From JAEYFP01 sp964579795 (GTDB taxonomy: Bacteria; Bacillota; Clostridia; Lachnospirales; Lachnospiraceae), in contig CAZOHM010000003.1 in the NCBI GenBank assembly GCA_964579795.1, positions 1 through 64,000 on the forward strand: a stretch of DNA of 64,000 nucleotides. Reading direction: 5' to 3'. The notes below the pieces were generated by a model. The model was not told where the DNA came from. It worked only from the letters and a program-made list of their open reading frames with translations, and searched no databases. Each line of letters begins with the position of its first letter. The first letter of the stretch is position 1. Positions 17,590 through 26,117 of the stretch are shown in pieces. A program made the position numbers and the translations under genes.

Positions 17590-18197
17590 TTTATAAAAAA
17601 TGTTTAAAACGGTTATTTGATATTGTACTGTCCCTGCTTGCAATAGTGATTCTTTCACCGATTTATCTTGTGCTGGTGATTTTTGTGCGATGCAGGCTTG
17701 GTAGTCCTGTTCTTTTTCATCAGGACAGGCCCGGCAAGAATGGAAAGATTTTCCCTATGTATAAGTTTCGTTCGATGACTGATGAAAGAGATGAGAAGGG
17801 AGAGCTTCTGCCGGATGAAGTGCGGCTGACCCCGTTTGGAAAAAAGCTTCGTGCGACAAGCCTGGACGAATTGCCTGAGTTGTTCAGCATTCTCAAAGGA
17901 GATATGTCTCTAGTTGGTCCGCGCCCGTTATTAGTACAGTATCTGCCCTTATACAATGAACGACAGCAGCATCGTCATGATGTCCGACCGGGACTTACAG
18001 GGCTGGCGCAGGTAAATGGAAGAAATGCCATCAGCTGGGAACAGAAATTTGAATATGATGTTGAATATACAGAGAAGATGTCCTTTTTGCTGGATGTGAA
18101 GATTCTTTTAAAAACAGTCGTGAATGTAATTAGCCATGAGGGTATTGGACCGGAGGCTGGTGCAACGATGGAGTATTTTACAGGAGGAAAAGAATGA
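17586..18197 (+). CDS. pglC: Short undecaprenyl-phosphate sugar-1-phosphate transferase (PglC-like, PGT 2)
   Basis: 203 residues, the length of minimal PGTs such as PglC. One re-entrant membrane helix at residues 11-33 is followed by the catalytic domain: FRSMTDERDEKGE with the Asp-Glu catalytic pair, SLDELPELFSILKGDMSLVG, PRPLL, and RPGLTGLAQVNGRN. It would place the 4-amino-4,6-dideoxy sugar phosphate, or a derivative, on undecaprenyl phosphate. It overlaps the aminotransferase by ATGA, and the following ATP-grasp gene overlaps its own stop by ATGA with GGAGG upstream. Confidence 0.9.
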   Translation: MIYKKCLKRLFDIVLSLLAIVILSPIYLVLVIFVRCRLGSPVLFHQDRPGKNGKIFPMYKFRSMTDERDEKGELLPDEVRLTPFGKKLRATSLDELPELFSILKGDMSLVGPRPLLVQYLPLYNERQQHRHDVRPGLTGLAQVNGRNAISWEQKFEYDVEYTEKMSFLLDVKILLKTVVNVISHEGIGPEAGATMEYFTGGKE

Positions 18198-19192
18198 ATC
18201 CTATTAATGTATTGATTTTGAGTGCCGGACGACGGGTTGAGCTTGTGAATTGCTTCCGTGCAGCAGCTACAAAGCTTGGCATTGAAGGAAATGTGTTAGC
18301 TGTGGACTGCAGCAGAACAGCACCTGCATTGTATTTTGCCGACAGAGGAATCATGCTTCCAAGAATCAAATCCGGAGATTATGTTGAAGCAATTATAGAC
18401 ATTTGTAAAAAGGAGCAGGTAACGCTTGTTGTACCGACAATAGATACAGAGCTCTTGCTTCTTGCTGAACAGAAGGACAGAATAGAGCGTCTGACAGGTG
18501 CAAAATTACTTGTATCAGATATTGAAATTATTAAGATATGCAGGAATAAGCTTGTTACACAGAAGTTTATGGAGGAAAACGGGTTTCTGATGCCAAAGCT
18601 TTTTATGGCAGAAGAATTGATGAATGACGATCTTCCATTTCCACTTTTTATGAAGCCAATAGATGGAAGCTCCAGCATTGATGCTTTTAAGGTTAATAAT
18701 CGTGAAGAGCTTGATACCTATATTAAGCTGATTAAAGAACCTATTGTGCAGGAGTACATTGCAGGAGAAGAATATACAGTAGATGTATTTCTGGATTTTG
18801 AGTCTACGATTATTTCTGTTGTTCCACGTGTTCGAATTGCAACAAGAAGCGGTGAAATTTCAAAAGGAAAAATTGTAAAGGACAGAGAAATCATTACTGA
18901 CGTGACGAGACTGATGAAGGTTTTGAAGCCGGTTGGTCATATTACAGTGCAGTGCAAAAAAACAGACAGAGGGATTGCATATATTGAAATCAATCCACGA
19001 TTTGGCGGCGGAGCACCGATGTCTATCAAGGCAGGAGCTGATTCCTGTGAAAATTTATATAGACTCATGAGAGGTGAGAAGCTTTCATATAATGAGAAAT
19101 ATCGAGAAAATGTAACCTTTTTGAGATTTGACAGCTGTATTATGCTGAATGAAGATATGGAGCCTGAACATGAAGAAAGCAGTCATTTTTGA
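18194..19192 (+). CDS. ATP-grasp ligase 1 (carbamoyl-phosphate-synthase-like)
   Basis: 332 residues. The N-terminal Rossmann-like domain opens INVLILSAGRRVELVNCF, and APALYFADRGIMLPRI matches small ATP-grasp enzymes of capsule loci. The ATP-grasp core has PLFMKPIDGSSSI (ATP loop), EPIVQEYIAGEEYTVDVF, and the metal-binding YIEINPRFGGG near residue 265. Such enzymes join a carboxylate to an amine through an acylphosphate. Directly after a PglF/PglE/PglC set, an amino-sugar amine is a plausible acceptor, with an amino acid as donor; that is inference. It is paralogous to the gene at 20643. Confidence 0.82.
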   Translation: MNPINVLILSAGRRVELVNCFRAAATKLGIEGNVLAVDCSRTAPALYFADRGIMLPRIKSGDYVEAIIDICKKEQVTLVVPTIDTELLLLAEQKDRIERLTGAKLLVSDIEIIKICRNKLVTQKFMEENGFLMPKLFMAEELMNDDLPFPLFMKPIDGSSSIDAFKVNNREELDTYIKLIKEPIVQEYIAGEEYTVDVFLDFESTIISVVPRVRIATRSGEISKGKIVKDREIITDVTRLMKVLKPVGHITVQCKKTDRGIAYIEINPRFGGGAPMSIKAGADSCENLYRLMRGEKLSYNEKYRENVTFLRFDSCIMLNEDMEPEHEESSHF

Positions 19193-19847
19193 TTTGGATG
19201 ATACGCTGACAGCTGAGGATGAATATATTCAAAGCGGATACCGTGCAGTGGCGGAATATCTTGCAGCGCAGTATTTGCTTCCAAAAGAAGAATTATATAC
19301 GCAGATGTATACCCTGTATCATCATAAAGCAGCAAATGTATTTAATCAGCTGCTGGATGCAAAGGGAATATCTTATACGGTTGAGGATATTAAAAAGTTA
19401 GTACAGATTTACAGAAATCATATTCCGAGCATTTCCTGTTATGATGATGTATTGCCGGTATTGAACAGCCTGCGTGATAAGGGAATTAAGATCGGTATGA
19501 TTTCTGATGGATATTCAGATGCACAAAGAAATAAGATTGCTGAATTAGGATTGAAATCCTTATTTGACAAAATTATTTTGACGGATGAGCTTGGACGTGA
19601 TTATTGGAAACCGGACTCGCGGTCATTTCTTATGATGCGGGAGGCATTTGGCGTATCATTTCAGGAGATGATTTACGTAGGAGATAACCCTGAAAAAGAT
19701 TTTTATATTGGAATGGAATATCCGATTCTTACAGTCAGAATTAAGCGTGAGAAGGGTGTTTATCTTGAGCGCAGATATTTGGATGATGTAAAGGAAAAGG
19801 CAGAAATCAGTTCTTTATTTGAACTGCTTTCGCTTGTTGAGGAATAA
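19170..19847 (+). CDS. HAD-superfamily phosphatase
   Basis: 225 residues. Motif I is AVIFDLDDTL, with nucleophile Asp8 and acid-base Asp10. Motif II lies in IGMISDGYSD, and the motif IV acidic pair in YVGDNPEKDFYIG. The cap domain falls between residues 15 and 95. ATG 19170 starts MKKAVIFD and overlaps the ATP-grasp gene by 23 bases; the upstream in-frame ATG 19149 adds seven unconserved residues. Pairing of an ATP-grasp enzyme with a HAD phosphatase is recurrent in Gram-positive capsule loci to my knowledge. The substrate is unknown. Confidence 0.85.
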   Translation: MKKAVIFDLDDTLTAEDEYIQSGYRAVAEYLAAQYLLPKEELYTQMYTLYHHKAANVFNQLLDAKGISYTVEDIKKLVQIYRNHIPSISCYDDVLPVLNSLRDKGIKIGMISDGYSDAQRNKIAELGLKSLFDKIILTDELGRDYWKPDSRSFLMMREAFGVSFQEMIYVGDNPEKDFYIGMEYPILTVRIKREKGVYLERRYLDDVKEKAEISSLFELLSLVEE

Positions 19848-19850
19848 CAG

Positions 19851-20609
19851 ATGGGAAAGCTATCAGAGCAGAGTAATCTGGAGGAACTTCATAAAATTGA
19901 TCTTTCCATGTTAAAGGTCATTGACGAAATCTGCAGAACAGAAAAGATCAGTTATTTTATTCAAGGTGGGACATTGCTTGGTGCCGTCAGAAATCAAGGG
20001 TTTATTCCATGGGATGATGATGCTGATGTTATGATGTATCGCGAGGATTTTCAAAAGTTTGAGATGTGTGCGGCATCATATTTGGAAAGGGTCGGATATT
20101 ATCTGAATTACTCAGATCGTGTACCTAAGATTTGTCTTAAAACAGAACCAGATGCGAGGGTTGATATTTTTATTATAGATTACCTTCCTGATCATAAACT
20201 AAAGAAGAAATACAAGATTTTCATGCTGAAGTTTTTACAAGGAATGGCAAAGGAAAATGTGGACCTTAGTGCCTATAGTCTGAAGGGGAAAATTCTTGTT
20301 GGCGTGACTTCGACAATTGGCAGATTTTTTTCTGAGAAAAAGCGCCTTGAGATGTATAAGAAAATGAGCATCTACGGAAATGACAAGGCGGCTTCTAAAT
20401 GCTTTTGGAGCAATGATCTTTATCGATTTATTCATTATGAGTTTTCGAGAGATTACTGGCGTGAAACGGAAGACATTTCGTTTGAGGATACGATACTGTG
20501 CGCGCCAAAGAATAAAGACATTTATTTGAAAATTAATTATGGTGATAATTATATGACACCCGCAAAAGAAAACTATTATGTTTCTGTACCACAGGTGAAT
20601 CTGGATTAA
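19851..20609 (+). CDS. licD: LicD-family phosphotransferase
   Basis: 252 residues. The signature GGTLLGAVRNQGFIPWDD near residues 38-55 is followed by the acidic DADVMMY, which binds metal in the LicD/FKTN nucleotidyltransferase fold. Then come KICLKTEPDARVDIFIID and a C-terminal NYGDNYMTP motif. LicD proteins transfer a phosphorylated alcohol, classically phosphocholine from CDP-choline, to a glycan. No choline kinase or cytidylyltransferase is in the window, so the transferred group could be another phosphoalcohol. It sits between the HAD gene and the second ATP-grasp gene. Confidence 0.88.
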   Translation: MGKLSEQSNLEELHKIDLSMLKVIDEICRTEKISYFIQGGTLLGAVRNQGFIPWDDDADVMMYREDFQKFEMCAASYLERVGYYLNYSDRVPKICLKTEPDARVDIFIIDYLPDHKLKKKYKIFMLKFLQGMAKENVDLSAYSLKGKILVGVTSTIGRFFSEKKRLEMYKKMSIYGNDKAASKCFWSNDLYRFIHYEFSRDYWRETEDISFEDTILCAPKNKDIYLKINYGDNYMTPAKENYYVSVPQVNLD

Positions 20610-20642
20610 GGACAGACTATAATAAATCGGAAGGATAATAAA

Positions 20643-21659
20643 ATGGGCAAAAATATTTTGTTCTGCAGCGTCGGCAGACGAGGCGACCTTGTAAAGGATT
20701 TTAAGAAATCTCTAGATATTAATTCAAAAATTATAGCAACAGATAATACGAGTACAGCACCCGGTCTTTATTTTGCAGACAGGCAGTATATTGTACCCAA
20801 AATTGTAGAAGATAATTATATTCCAATCATTCTTGATATTTGTAAAAAAGAAAATGTTGGAGCCGTAACGACGTTAATTGATCCTGAGATTGCGATTCTT
20901 GCAAAGAACAGGGAAAAATTTAAGAAAATTGGTGTGGAAGTATTGGCACCCTATTCGGAAACAGCCAGTTTATGCTTTGATAAATTTCTGATGTATCAGT
21001 TTTTGAAAAAGAATAACATAAAAACAGCCATGACCTTTGGGACGATAGAGTCGTTTACTAAAGCACATGAAGCCGGTGGAATTAAATTTCCTGTCTTTGT
21101 TAAGCCGCGTACAGGAAGTGGTAGTGTCGGTGCCAGAAAAATTGAGTCACTGGAAGAATTGAGAATTGCCTGCAGTGCTGATAAAACGCTGATTATTCAA
21201 CAATATATGCAGGGTGTAGATCTTGATGCAGATGTTTATGTTGATACAATCAGTCATAAGGCAGTCAGTATTTTTACAAAGAAGAAGATTGAAACTAAAA
21301 TTGGAGGAGCAAACAAAACGATATCCTTTAAGGATGAAAAACTGTTTAAAGTGATTGAGCAGATTGTTTCAGAATTTAAATTTAATGGACCGATTGATAT
21401 GGATTTCTTTTACGTTGATGGAGAGTATTATCTGTCTGAAATCAATCCGAGATTTGGCGGTGCATATCTGCACGCATTTGGCTGTGGTGTGAATTTTATT
21501 AAGCTGATTGAGAACAATATGAATGGTGTAAAAAATGAGCCGGTATTTGGTAACTACGAGGAAGATGTACTGATGATGATGTATGACAGTGTCGTAATTA
21601 AGCGTAAGGATGAAATAGATAAACAGGTAGAGGCAATGCTATGGACATACTGTATCTGA
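20643..21659 (+). CDS. ATP-grasp ligase 2
   Basis: 338 residues, with the same plan as the gene at 18194: ILFCSVGRRGDLVKDF, STAPGLYFADRQYIVPKI and DICKKENVGAVTTLID align with its N-domain. The ATP-grasp core has PVFVKPRTGSGSVGA, LIIQQYMQGVDLDADVYV, and YLSEINPRFGGAYLHAFG. GGAAGG lies 9 bases before ATG 20643. The C-terminus overlaps the next gene by 19 bases. Two related but clearly diverged ligases in one operon imply two different couplings, perhaps successive amino-acid additions; this is inference. Confidence 0.82.
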   Translation: MGKNILFCSVGRRGDLVKDFKKSLDINSKIIATDNTSTAPGLYFADRQYIVPKIVEDNYIPIILDICKKENVGAVTTLIDPEIAILAKNREKFKKIGVEVLAPYSETASLCFDKFLMYQFLKKNNIKTAMTFGTIESFTKAHEAGGIKFPVFVKPRTGSGSVGARKIESLEELRIACSADKTLIIQQYMQGVDLDADVYVDTISHKAVSIFTKKKIETKIGGANKTISFKDEKLFKVIEQIVSEFKFNGPIDMDFFYVDGEYYLSEINPRFGGAYLHAFGCGVNFIKLIENNMNGVKNEPVFGNYEEDVLMMMYDSVVIKRKDEIDKQVEAMLWTYCI

Positions 21660-22831
21660 CATTGAGTGATCCCCAGCTGAATTCTGATGGGATTTATGCT
21701 GATCTTCTCAACGGATTACATGAAAAGGGACATCATGTTACAATCGCTTTTGCTGACAGTCCCCGAAATACAAAAGAGACAACACTTGTTAACGAGAATG
21801 GAATTGCTCTGCTTAAGGTACGTGTTGGGGAACTGTTTGGTGTCAATTTTATAAAAAAAGGATTAAGCACTCTGAAAATCGAGCCTTGTCTTAAGGCGGC
21901 AATAAAGAAATATTTTGGAAAGGCACATTTTGATCTTGTTCTTTACGCTACACCACCTGTTACATTTGCAGGTGTTGTATCTTATTGCAGGAAAACATAC
22001 GGATGCAGATCTTTTCTAATGTTAAAGGATATTTTTCCACAAAATGCGGTAGATATCGGTTTATTCTCAGATGGTGGACTGCTGCATCGTATTTTCAGAA
22101 ACAAAGAGAAGATACTTTATGAAGTATCGGATATTATCGGATGCATGTCAGCAAAAAACAAAGAGTACATTTTGCAGCATAATCCGGGCCTTGATAAAGA
22201 GAAGCTGATTATTTTTCCGAATACAATAAAGGTACAGCCAATTCCTGCAAAAGACGTTAGTCCGAAAACAGAAGACAAGGTACGATTTGTATTTGGCGGC
22301 AACCTCGGGAAACCACAGGCAGTAGATTTTTTGATACGTGCAATTAATTCTGACCGGGTGCGTGCATGTAAGCAGGCCGAGTTTCTGTTCGTAGGAAACG
22401 GAAGTGAACAGGAAAAGGTCAGAGAGGCATTTTCGAATAGTCCAAATGCACAATTCATGGAATTCATGCCTGTAGAAGAGTATAACAGGTTGATGCAGAG
22501 CTGTGATATCGGACTGATTTCACTCGATGCGCGATTTACAATTCCAAATTATCCGTCAAGAACACTCGGGTATATGGCAAATGCAAAGCCAATGCTTGCC
22601 TGCACGGATCGAAATACGGATATTAAAGAGTTATTGACGGAGGAGGCAAAATGCGGACTATGGTGTGCATCTGATGATTTGGAGGCGTTTTGCAGCTGTG
22701 TAGAGCGACTTTGTGAAAGTATGGAGCTAAGAAATCAATTGGGACATAATGGAAGAGTCTATCTGGAACAGCATTTTAATGTTGATGTTTCTATAGGGCT
22801 GATTGAAAAATATGGATTGAAAGGTGAATGA
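21641..22831 (+). CDS. wbuB: Family 4 glycosyltransferase, WbuB-like (probable L-FucNAc transferase)
   Basis: 396 residues, GT-B. The N-domain has GHHVTIAFADSPRNT and DLVLYATPPVTFAG, the latter close to the YxTPPxT motif of the WbuB/capM-type family. MLKDIFPQNAVDIGL is another hallmark of that group. The donor domain carries FGGNLGKPQAVDFLIRAI and FTIPNYPSRTLGYMAN. It sits immediately before the three UDP-L-FucNAc genes, as WbuB-like enzymes do in other loci, which supports N-acetyl-L-fucosamine as the donor. GAGG lies 7 bases before ATG 21641. Confidence 0.85.
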   Translation: MDILYLTLSDPQLNSDGIYADLLNGLHEKGHHVTIAFADSPRNTKETTLVNENGIALLKVRVGELFGVNFIKKGLSTLKIEPCLKAAIKKYFGKAHFDLVLYATPPVTFAGVVSYCRKTYGCRSFLMLKDIFPQNAVDIGLFSDGGLLHRIFRNKEKILYEVSDIIGCMSAKNKEYILQHNPGLDKEKLIIFPNTIKVQPIPAKDVSPKTEDKVRFVFGGNLGKPQAVDFLIRAINSDRVRACKQAEFLFVGNGSEQEKVREAFSNSPNAQFMEFMPVEEYNRLMQSCDIGLISLDARFTIPNYPSRTLGYMANAKPMLACTDRNTDIKELLTEEAKCGLWCASDDLEAFCSCVERLCESMELRNQLGHNGRVYLEQHFNVDVSIGLIEKYGLKGE

Positions 22832-22832
22832 T

Positions 22833-23849
22833 ATGTTTGAAGGAAAAACGCTGTTAATTACTGGAGGAACCGGTTCATTTGGAAATGCTGTACTAAATCG
22901 TTTTTTAAGTACAGATATTAAAGAAATCCGCATTTTCAGCAGGGATGAAAAAAAGCAGGATGACATGAGGCATTTGTATAATAATCCAAAGATTAAGTAT
23001 TATATTGGAGATGTCAGAAACAAGCAAAGCGTGAAGGATGCAATGCATGGTGTGGATTATATTTTTCATGCAGCTGCTTTGAAACAGGTACCGAGCTGTG
23101 AATTCTTTCCTATGGAGGCTGTCCGCACAAATGTGTTCGGAACGGATAATGTGCTGAGCGCTGCAATTGAAGCCGGAGTGAAAAAGGTTATCTGTCTGTC
23201 AACAGATAAGGCCGCCTATCCCGTGAATGCTATGGGAACAAGCAAGGCGATGATGGAAAAGGTGTTTGTTGCCAAGTCACGAACAGTTGATCCTGAAAAT
23301 ACATTGATTTGTGGAACACGTTATGGAAATGTTATGTGTTCAAGAGGTTCCGTAATTCCCCTGTTTATTGAGCAGATTAAGGCGGGTAATCCTCTGACTG
23401 TAACGGAACCTAAAATGACAAGATTTATCATGAGTCTGGAAGAAGCAGTGGAACTCGTCATTTTTGCATTTGAAAATGCTTCTGCAGGAGATATTATGGT
23501 ACAGAAAGCACCAGCCTGTACAATTGAAGTGCTTGCCCAGGCAGTAAAGGAGCTGTTTCATGCAGATAATGAGATTAAAATCATTGGAATACGTCATGGT
23601 GAAAAAATGTATGAAACATTATTAACAAATGAGGAATGTTCCCGTGCTATTGATATGGGTGGTTTCTATCGTGTACCTGCTGACCAGAGAGATTTGAACT
23701 ATGATAAATATTTTAAAGAAGGAAATCAGGAGAGAACAAAGCTTACAGAGTTCAACTCCAATAACACCCAGATTTTGAACGTGGAACAGGTCAAGGAGAA
23801 ATTACTTCAGCTGGATTATATCAAGGAAGAAATAGCTTCCTGCTTATAG
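22833..23849 (+). CDS. fnlA: UDP-GlcNAc 4,6-dehydratase/5-epimerase (FnlA/CapE/WbjB)
   Basis: 338 residues, extended SDR. LLITGGTGSFGNAVLNRFL binds NADP, FSRDEKKQDDMRHLY and YIGDVRN follow, and the catalytic region is LSTDKAAYPVNAMGTSKAMM, again with Met before Lys. It is the first committed step from UDP-GlcNAc toward UDP-L-FucNAc, in the cytoplasm. ATG 22833 has AAGGTG upstream; GTG 22824 overlapping the previous stop is the alternative. The next two genes complete the pathway in order. Confidence 0.92.
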   Translation: MFEGKTLLITGGTGSFGNAVLNRFLSTDIKEIRIFSRDEKKQDDMRHLYNNPKIKYYIGDVRNKQSVKDAMHGVDYIFHAAALKQVPSCEFFPMEAVRTNVFGTDNVLSAAIEAGVKKVICLSTDKAAYPVNAMGTSKAMMEKVFVAKSRTVDPENTLICGTRYGNVMCSRGSVIPLFIEQIKAGNPLTVTEPKMTRFIMSLEEAVELVIFAFENASAGDIMVQKAPACTIEVLAQAVKELFHADNEIKIIGIRHGEKMYETLLTNEECSRAIDMGGFYRVPADQRDLNYDKYFKEGNQERTKLTEFNSNNTQILNVEQVKEKLLQLDYIKEEIASCL

Positions 23850-23868
23850 AATAATAGAGGAGTAGACT

Positions 23869-24990
23869 ATGAATATTTTAGTAACGGGTGCAAAAGGATT
23901 TGTTGGAAAGAATCTTGTTTTGGAACTGAAAAACAGGGGTTTTGATTCTATATTTGAATATGATGTTCAGACAGACGAAAAACTGTTGGATGTATATACA
24001 AGAGACTGTGATTTTGTATTTCATCTGGCTGGTGTGAATCGTCCAAAGGATGAGAAAGAGTTTATGGAGGGAAATTTTGGATTTACCTCCATATTACTTG
24101 ATAAGCTGAAAGAACATCATAATCAGGCGACCGTGCTCATCACATCATCCATACAGGCTGAGCTTGACAATCCATACGGAAAAAGCAAGCGTGCAGGAGA
24201 GGAGCTGCTTTTTTCTTATGCTGGTCAAACAGGTGCAAAAGCAATTGTATACAGGCTTCCAAATGTGTTCGGTAAATGGTGCCGTCCAAATTATAACAGC
24301 GCTGTGGCAACCTTTTGTGACCATATTGCAAATAATCAGGAAATTACAGTTAATGATCCGAAGGTCGTTATGAATCTTGTATATATTGATGATGTAATTG
24401 AAGAGTTTATTGCTGCACTAAACGGGAAAGAAAACATGGCAGGAAAATATGCAGCCATTCCGACCGTTCATACGATTGAGCTTGGAAAAATTGCCGAGCT
24501 TTTGTATTCCTTTAAAAAAAGCAGAAACAATTTATCTGTTCCGGATTTAAAAAATGAATTTGAAAAGAAGCTGTACAGCACATATTTGAGCTATCTGCCA
24601 AAGGATGCGTTTTCTTATTTACTGGATATGCATACTGATGACAGAGGGTCATTTACTGAATTCATCAGAACAGAGGACAGAGGACAGGTTTCTGTAAACA
24701 TCAGTCATCCGGGTATCACAAAGGGTAATCATTGGCATCATACAAAGAATGAGAAATTTCTTGTGGTGAGTGGCAAAGGCTGCATCCGATTTCGAAAAGT
24801 GGATGAATCAGAGATTATCGAGTATCATGTTACAGGTGAAAAGCTGACGGTTGTTGATATTCCGACAGGATATACACACAGCATTACGAATGAAGGCGAT
24901 ACAGATATGGTAACGGTCATGTGGGCAAATGAAGCATTTAATCCTGACAGACCGGATACGTATTTTGAAAAAGTGGAGGCAGAATCATAA
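23869..24990 (+). CDS. fnlB: UDP-2-acetamido-2,6-dideoxy-hexulose reductase with C-terminal cupin (FnlB/CapF/WbjC)
   Basis: 373 residues in two domains. Residues 1-245 form an SDR reductase: NILVTGAKGFVGKNLVLEL, SSIQAELDNPYGKSKRAGEE with the YxxxK pair, and PNVFGKWCRPNYNS. Residues 250-373 form a cupin with THSITNEGDTD and GNHWHHTKNEKF metal-ligand histidines. CapF-type enzymes use the cupin for C3 epimerisation and the SDR for reduction. GAGGAG lies just before ATG 23869. The next gene overlaps by TAATG. Confidence 0.93.
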   Translation: MNILVTGAKGFVGKNLVLELKNRGFDSIFEYDVQTDEKLLDVYTRDCDFVFHLAGVNRPKDEKEFMEGNFGFTSILLDKLKEHHNQATVLITSSIQAELDNPYGKSKRAGEELLFSYAGQTGAKAIVYRLPNVFGKWCRPNYNSAVATFCDHIANNQEITVNDPKVVMNLVYIDDVIEEFIAALNGKENMAGKYAAIPTVHTIELGKIAELLYSFKKSRNNLSVPDLKNEFEKKLYSTYLSYLPKDAFSYLLDMHTDDRGSFTEFIRTEDRGQVSVNISHPGITKGNHWHHTKNEKFLVVSGKGCIRFRKVDESEIIEYHVTGEKLTVVDIPTGYTHSITNEGDTDMVTVMWANEAFNPDRPDTYFEKVEAES

Positions 24991-26117
24991 TGGAAAAGCT
25001 AAAGGTTATGACAATTGTAGGCACAAGACCAGAGATTATTCGATTATCTGCTGTAATTAAATGTGCAGACAAGTATTTTGATCATATACTGGTACATACT
25101 GGACAGAATTATGATTATACACTTAATCAGATTTTTTTTGAGGATCTGAAGCTTCGTGAACCGGATTACTATCTGGAAGGAGTCGGTGCCAATCTTGGAG
25201 AAACAATGGGAAATATCATTGCAAAATCCTATGCACTGCTGCAGGAAGTTAAGCCGGATGCGGTATTGTTGCTGGGAGATACAAATTCTGCATTATCTGC
25301 AATTTCTGCAAAACGACTCAAAATCCCCATCTTTCATATGGAAGCGGGAAATCGCTGCTGGGACTGGAATGTATCAGAAATGATAAACAGAAAAATTGTT
25401 GATCATATTTCAGATATAAATCTGCCCTATACAGAGCATTCCAGAAGATATCTTCTTTCAGAAGGAATTGACGGAAAAACAATATTTGTGACAGGCTCGC
25501 CAATGCGTGAGGTTCTGCGTGATCATATGGAAGATATTCAAAAGAGTGATGTTCTTGAACGTCTTCATTTAAAAGAAAGAGGATATATTCTTGTATCTGC
25601 TCACAGAGAAGAAAATATTGACCTGGAAGAAAACTTTATTAGTCTGATGAATTCTATTAATCATATTGCGGAAAAATATCAGATGCCGGTAATTTACTCA
25701 ACACATCCACGTTCAAAGAAGTATATTGAGATGAGAGATTTCAAGTTTCATTCACTTGTACAAAACATGGTACCGTTTGGTTTTCTTGATTATAATAAGC
25801 TGCAGATGAATGCATACTGTGTGCTTTCTGACAGCGGAACATTATCAGAAGAATCTGCAATGCTTCACTTTCCAGGAGTACTGATCAGAACATCTACAGA
25901 ACGACCGGAGGTGCTTGATAAGGGAACGGTTGTAATTGGTGGTATTTCGAGTCGTGATGTGGAGCAGGCAACAGAACTGGCGGTGGCGATGTATGATAAT
26001 AAGGAAGAAATCGTTATGGCCGAAGACTATGCAGATACTAACGTGTCTGTTAAGGTAGTAAAGCTGATACAGAGCTATACTGAAATTGTCAATAAAACTG
26101 TTTGGTGTAAAGCATGA
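24990..26117 (+). CDS. fnlC: UDP-N-acetyl-L-talosamine/GlcNAc-type 2-epimerase (FnlC/CapG/WbjD)
   Basis: 375 residues, WecB-fold. The N-terminal VMTIVGTRPEIIRLS and VHTGQNYDYTLNQIFFEDL are family hallmarks. VLLLGDTNSALSA, FHMEAGNR, and the C-terminal LSDSGTLSEESAML and RTSTERPE complete the active site. It performs the last step to UDP-N-acetyl-L-fucosamine. The short gap-free arrangement fnlA-fnlB-fnlC after a WbuB-like transferase makes this a self-contained sugar cassette. The next gene overlaps by ATGA. Confidence 0.92.
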   Translation: MEKLKVMTIVGTRPEIIRLSAVIKCADKYFDHILVHTGQNYDYTLNQIFFEDLKLREPDYYLEGVGANLGETMGNIIAKSYALLQEVKPDAVLLLGDTNSALSAISAKRLKIPIFHMEAGNRCWDWNVSEMINRKIVDHISDINLPYTEHSRRYLLSEGIDGKTIFVTGSPMREVLRDHMEDIQKSDVLERLHLKERGYILVSAHREENIDLEENFISLMNSINHIAEKYQMPVIYSTHPRSKKYIEMRDFKFHSLVQNMVPFGFLDYNKLQMNAYCVLSDSGTLSEESAMLHFPGVLIRTSTERPEVLDKGTVVIGGISSRDVEQATELAVAMYDNKEEIVMAEDYADTNVSVKVVKLIQSYTEIVNKTVWCKA

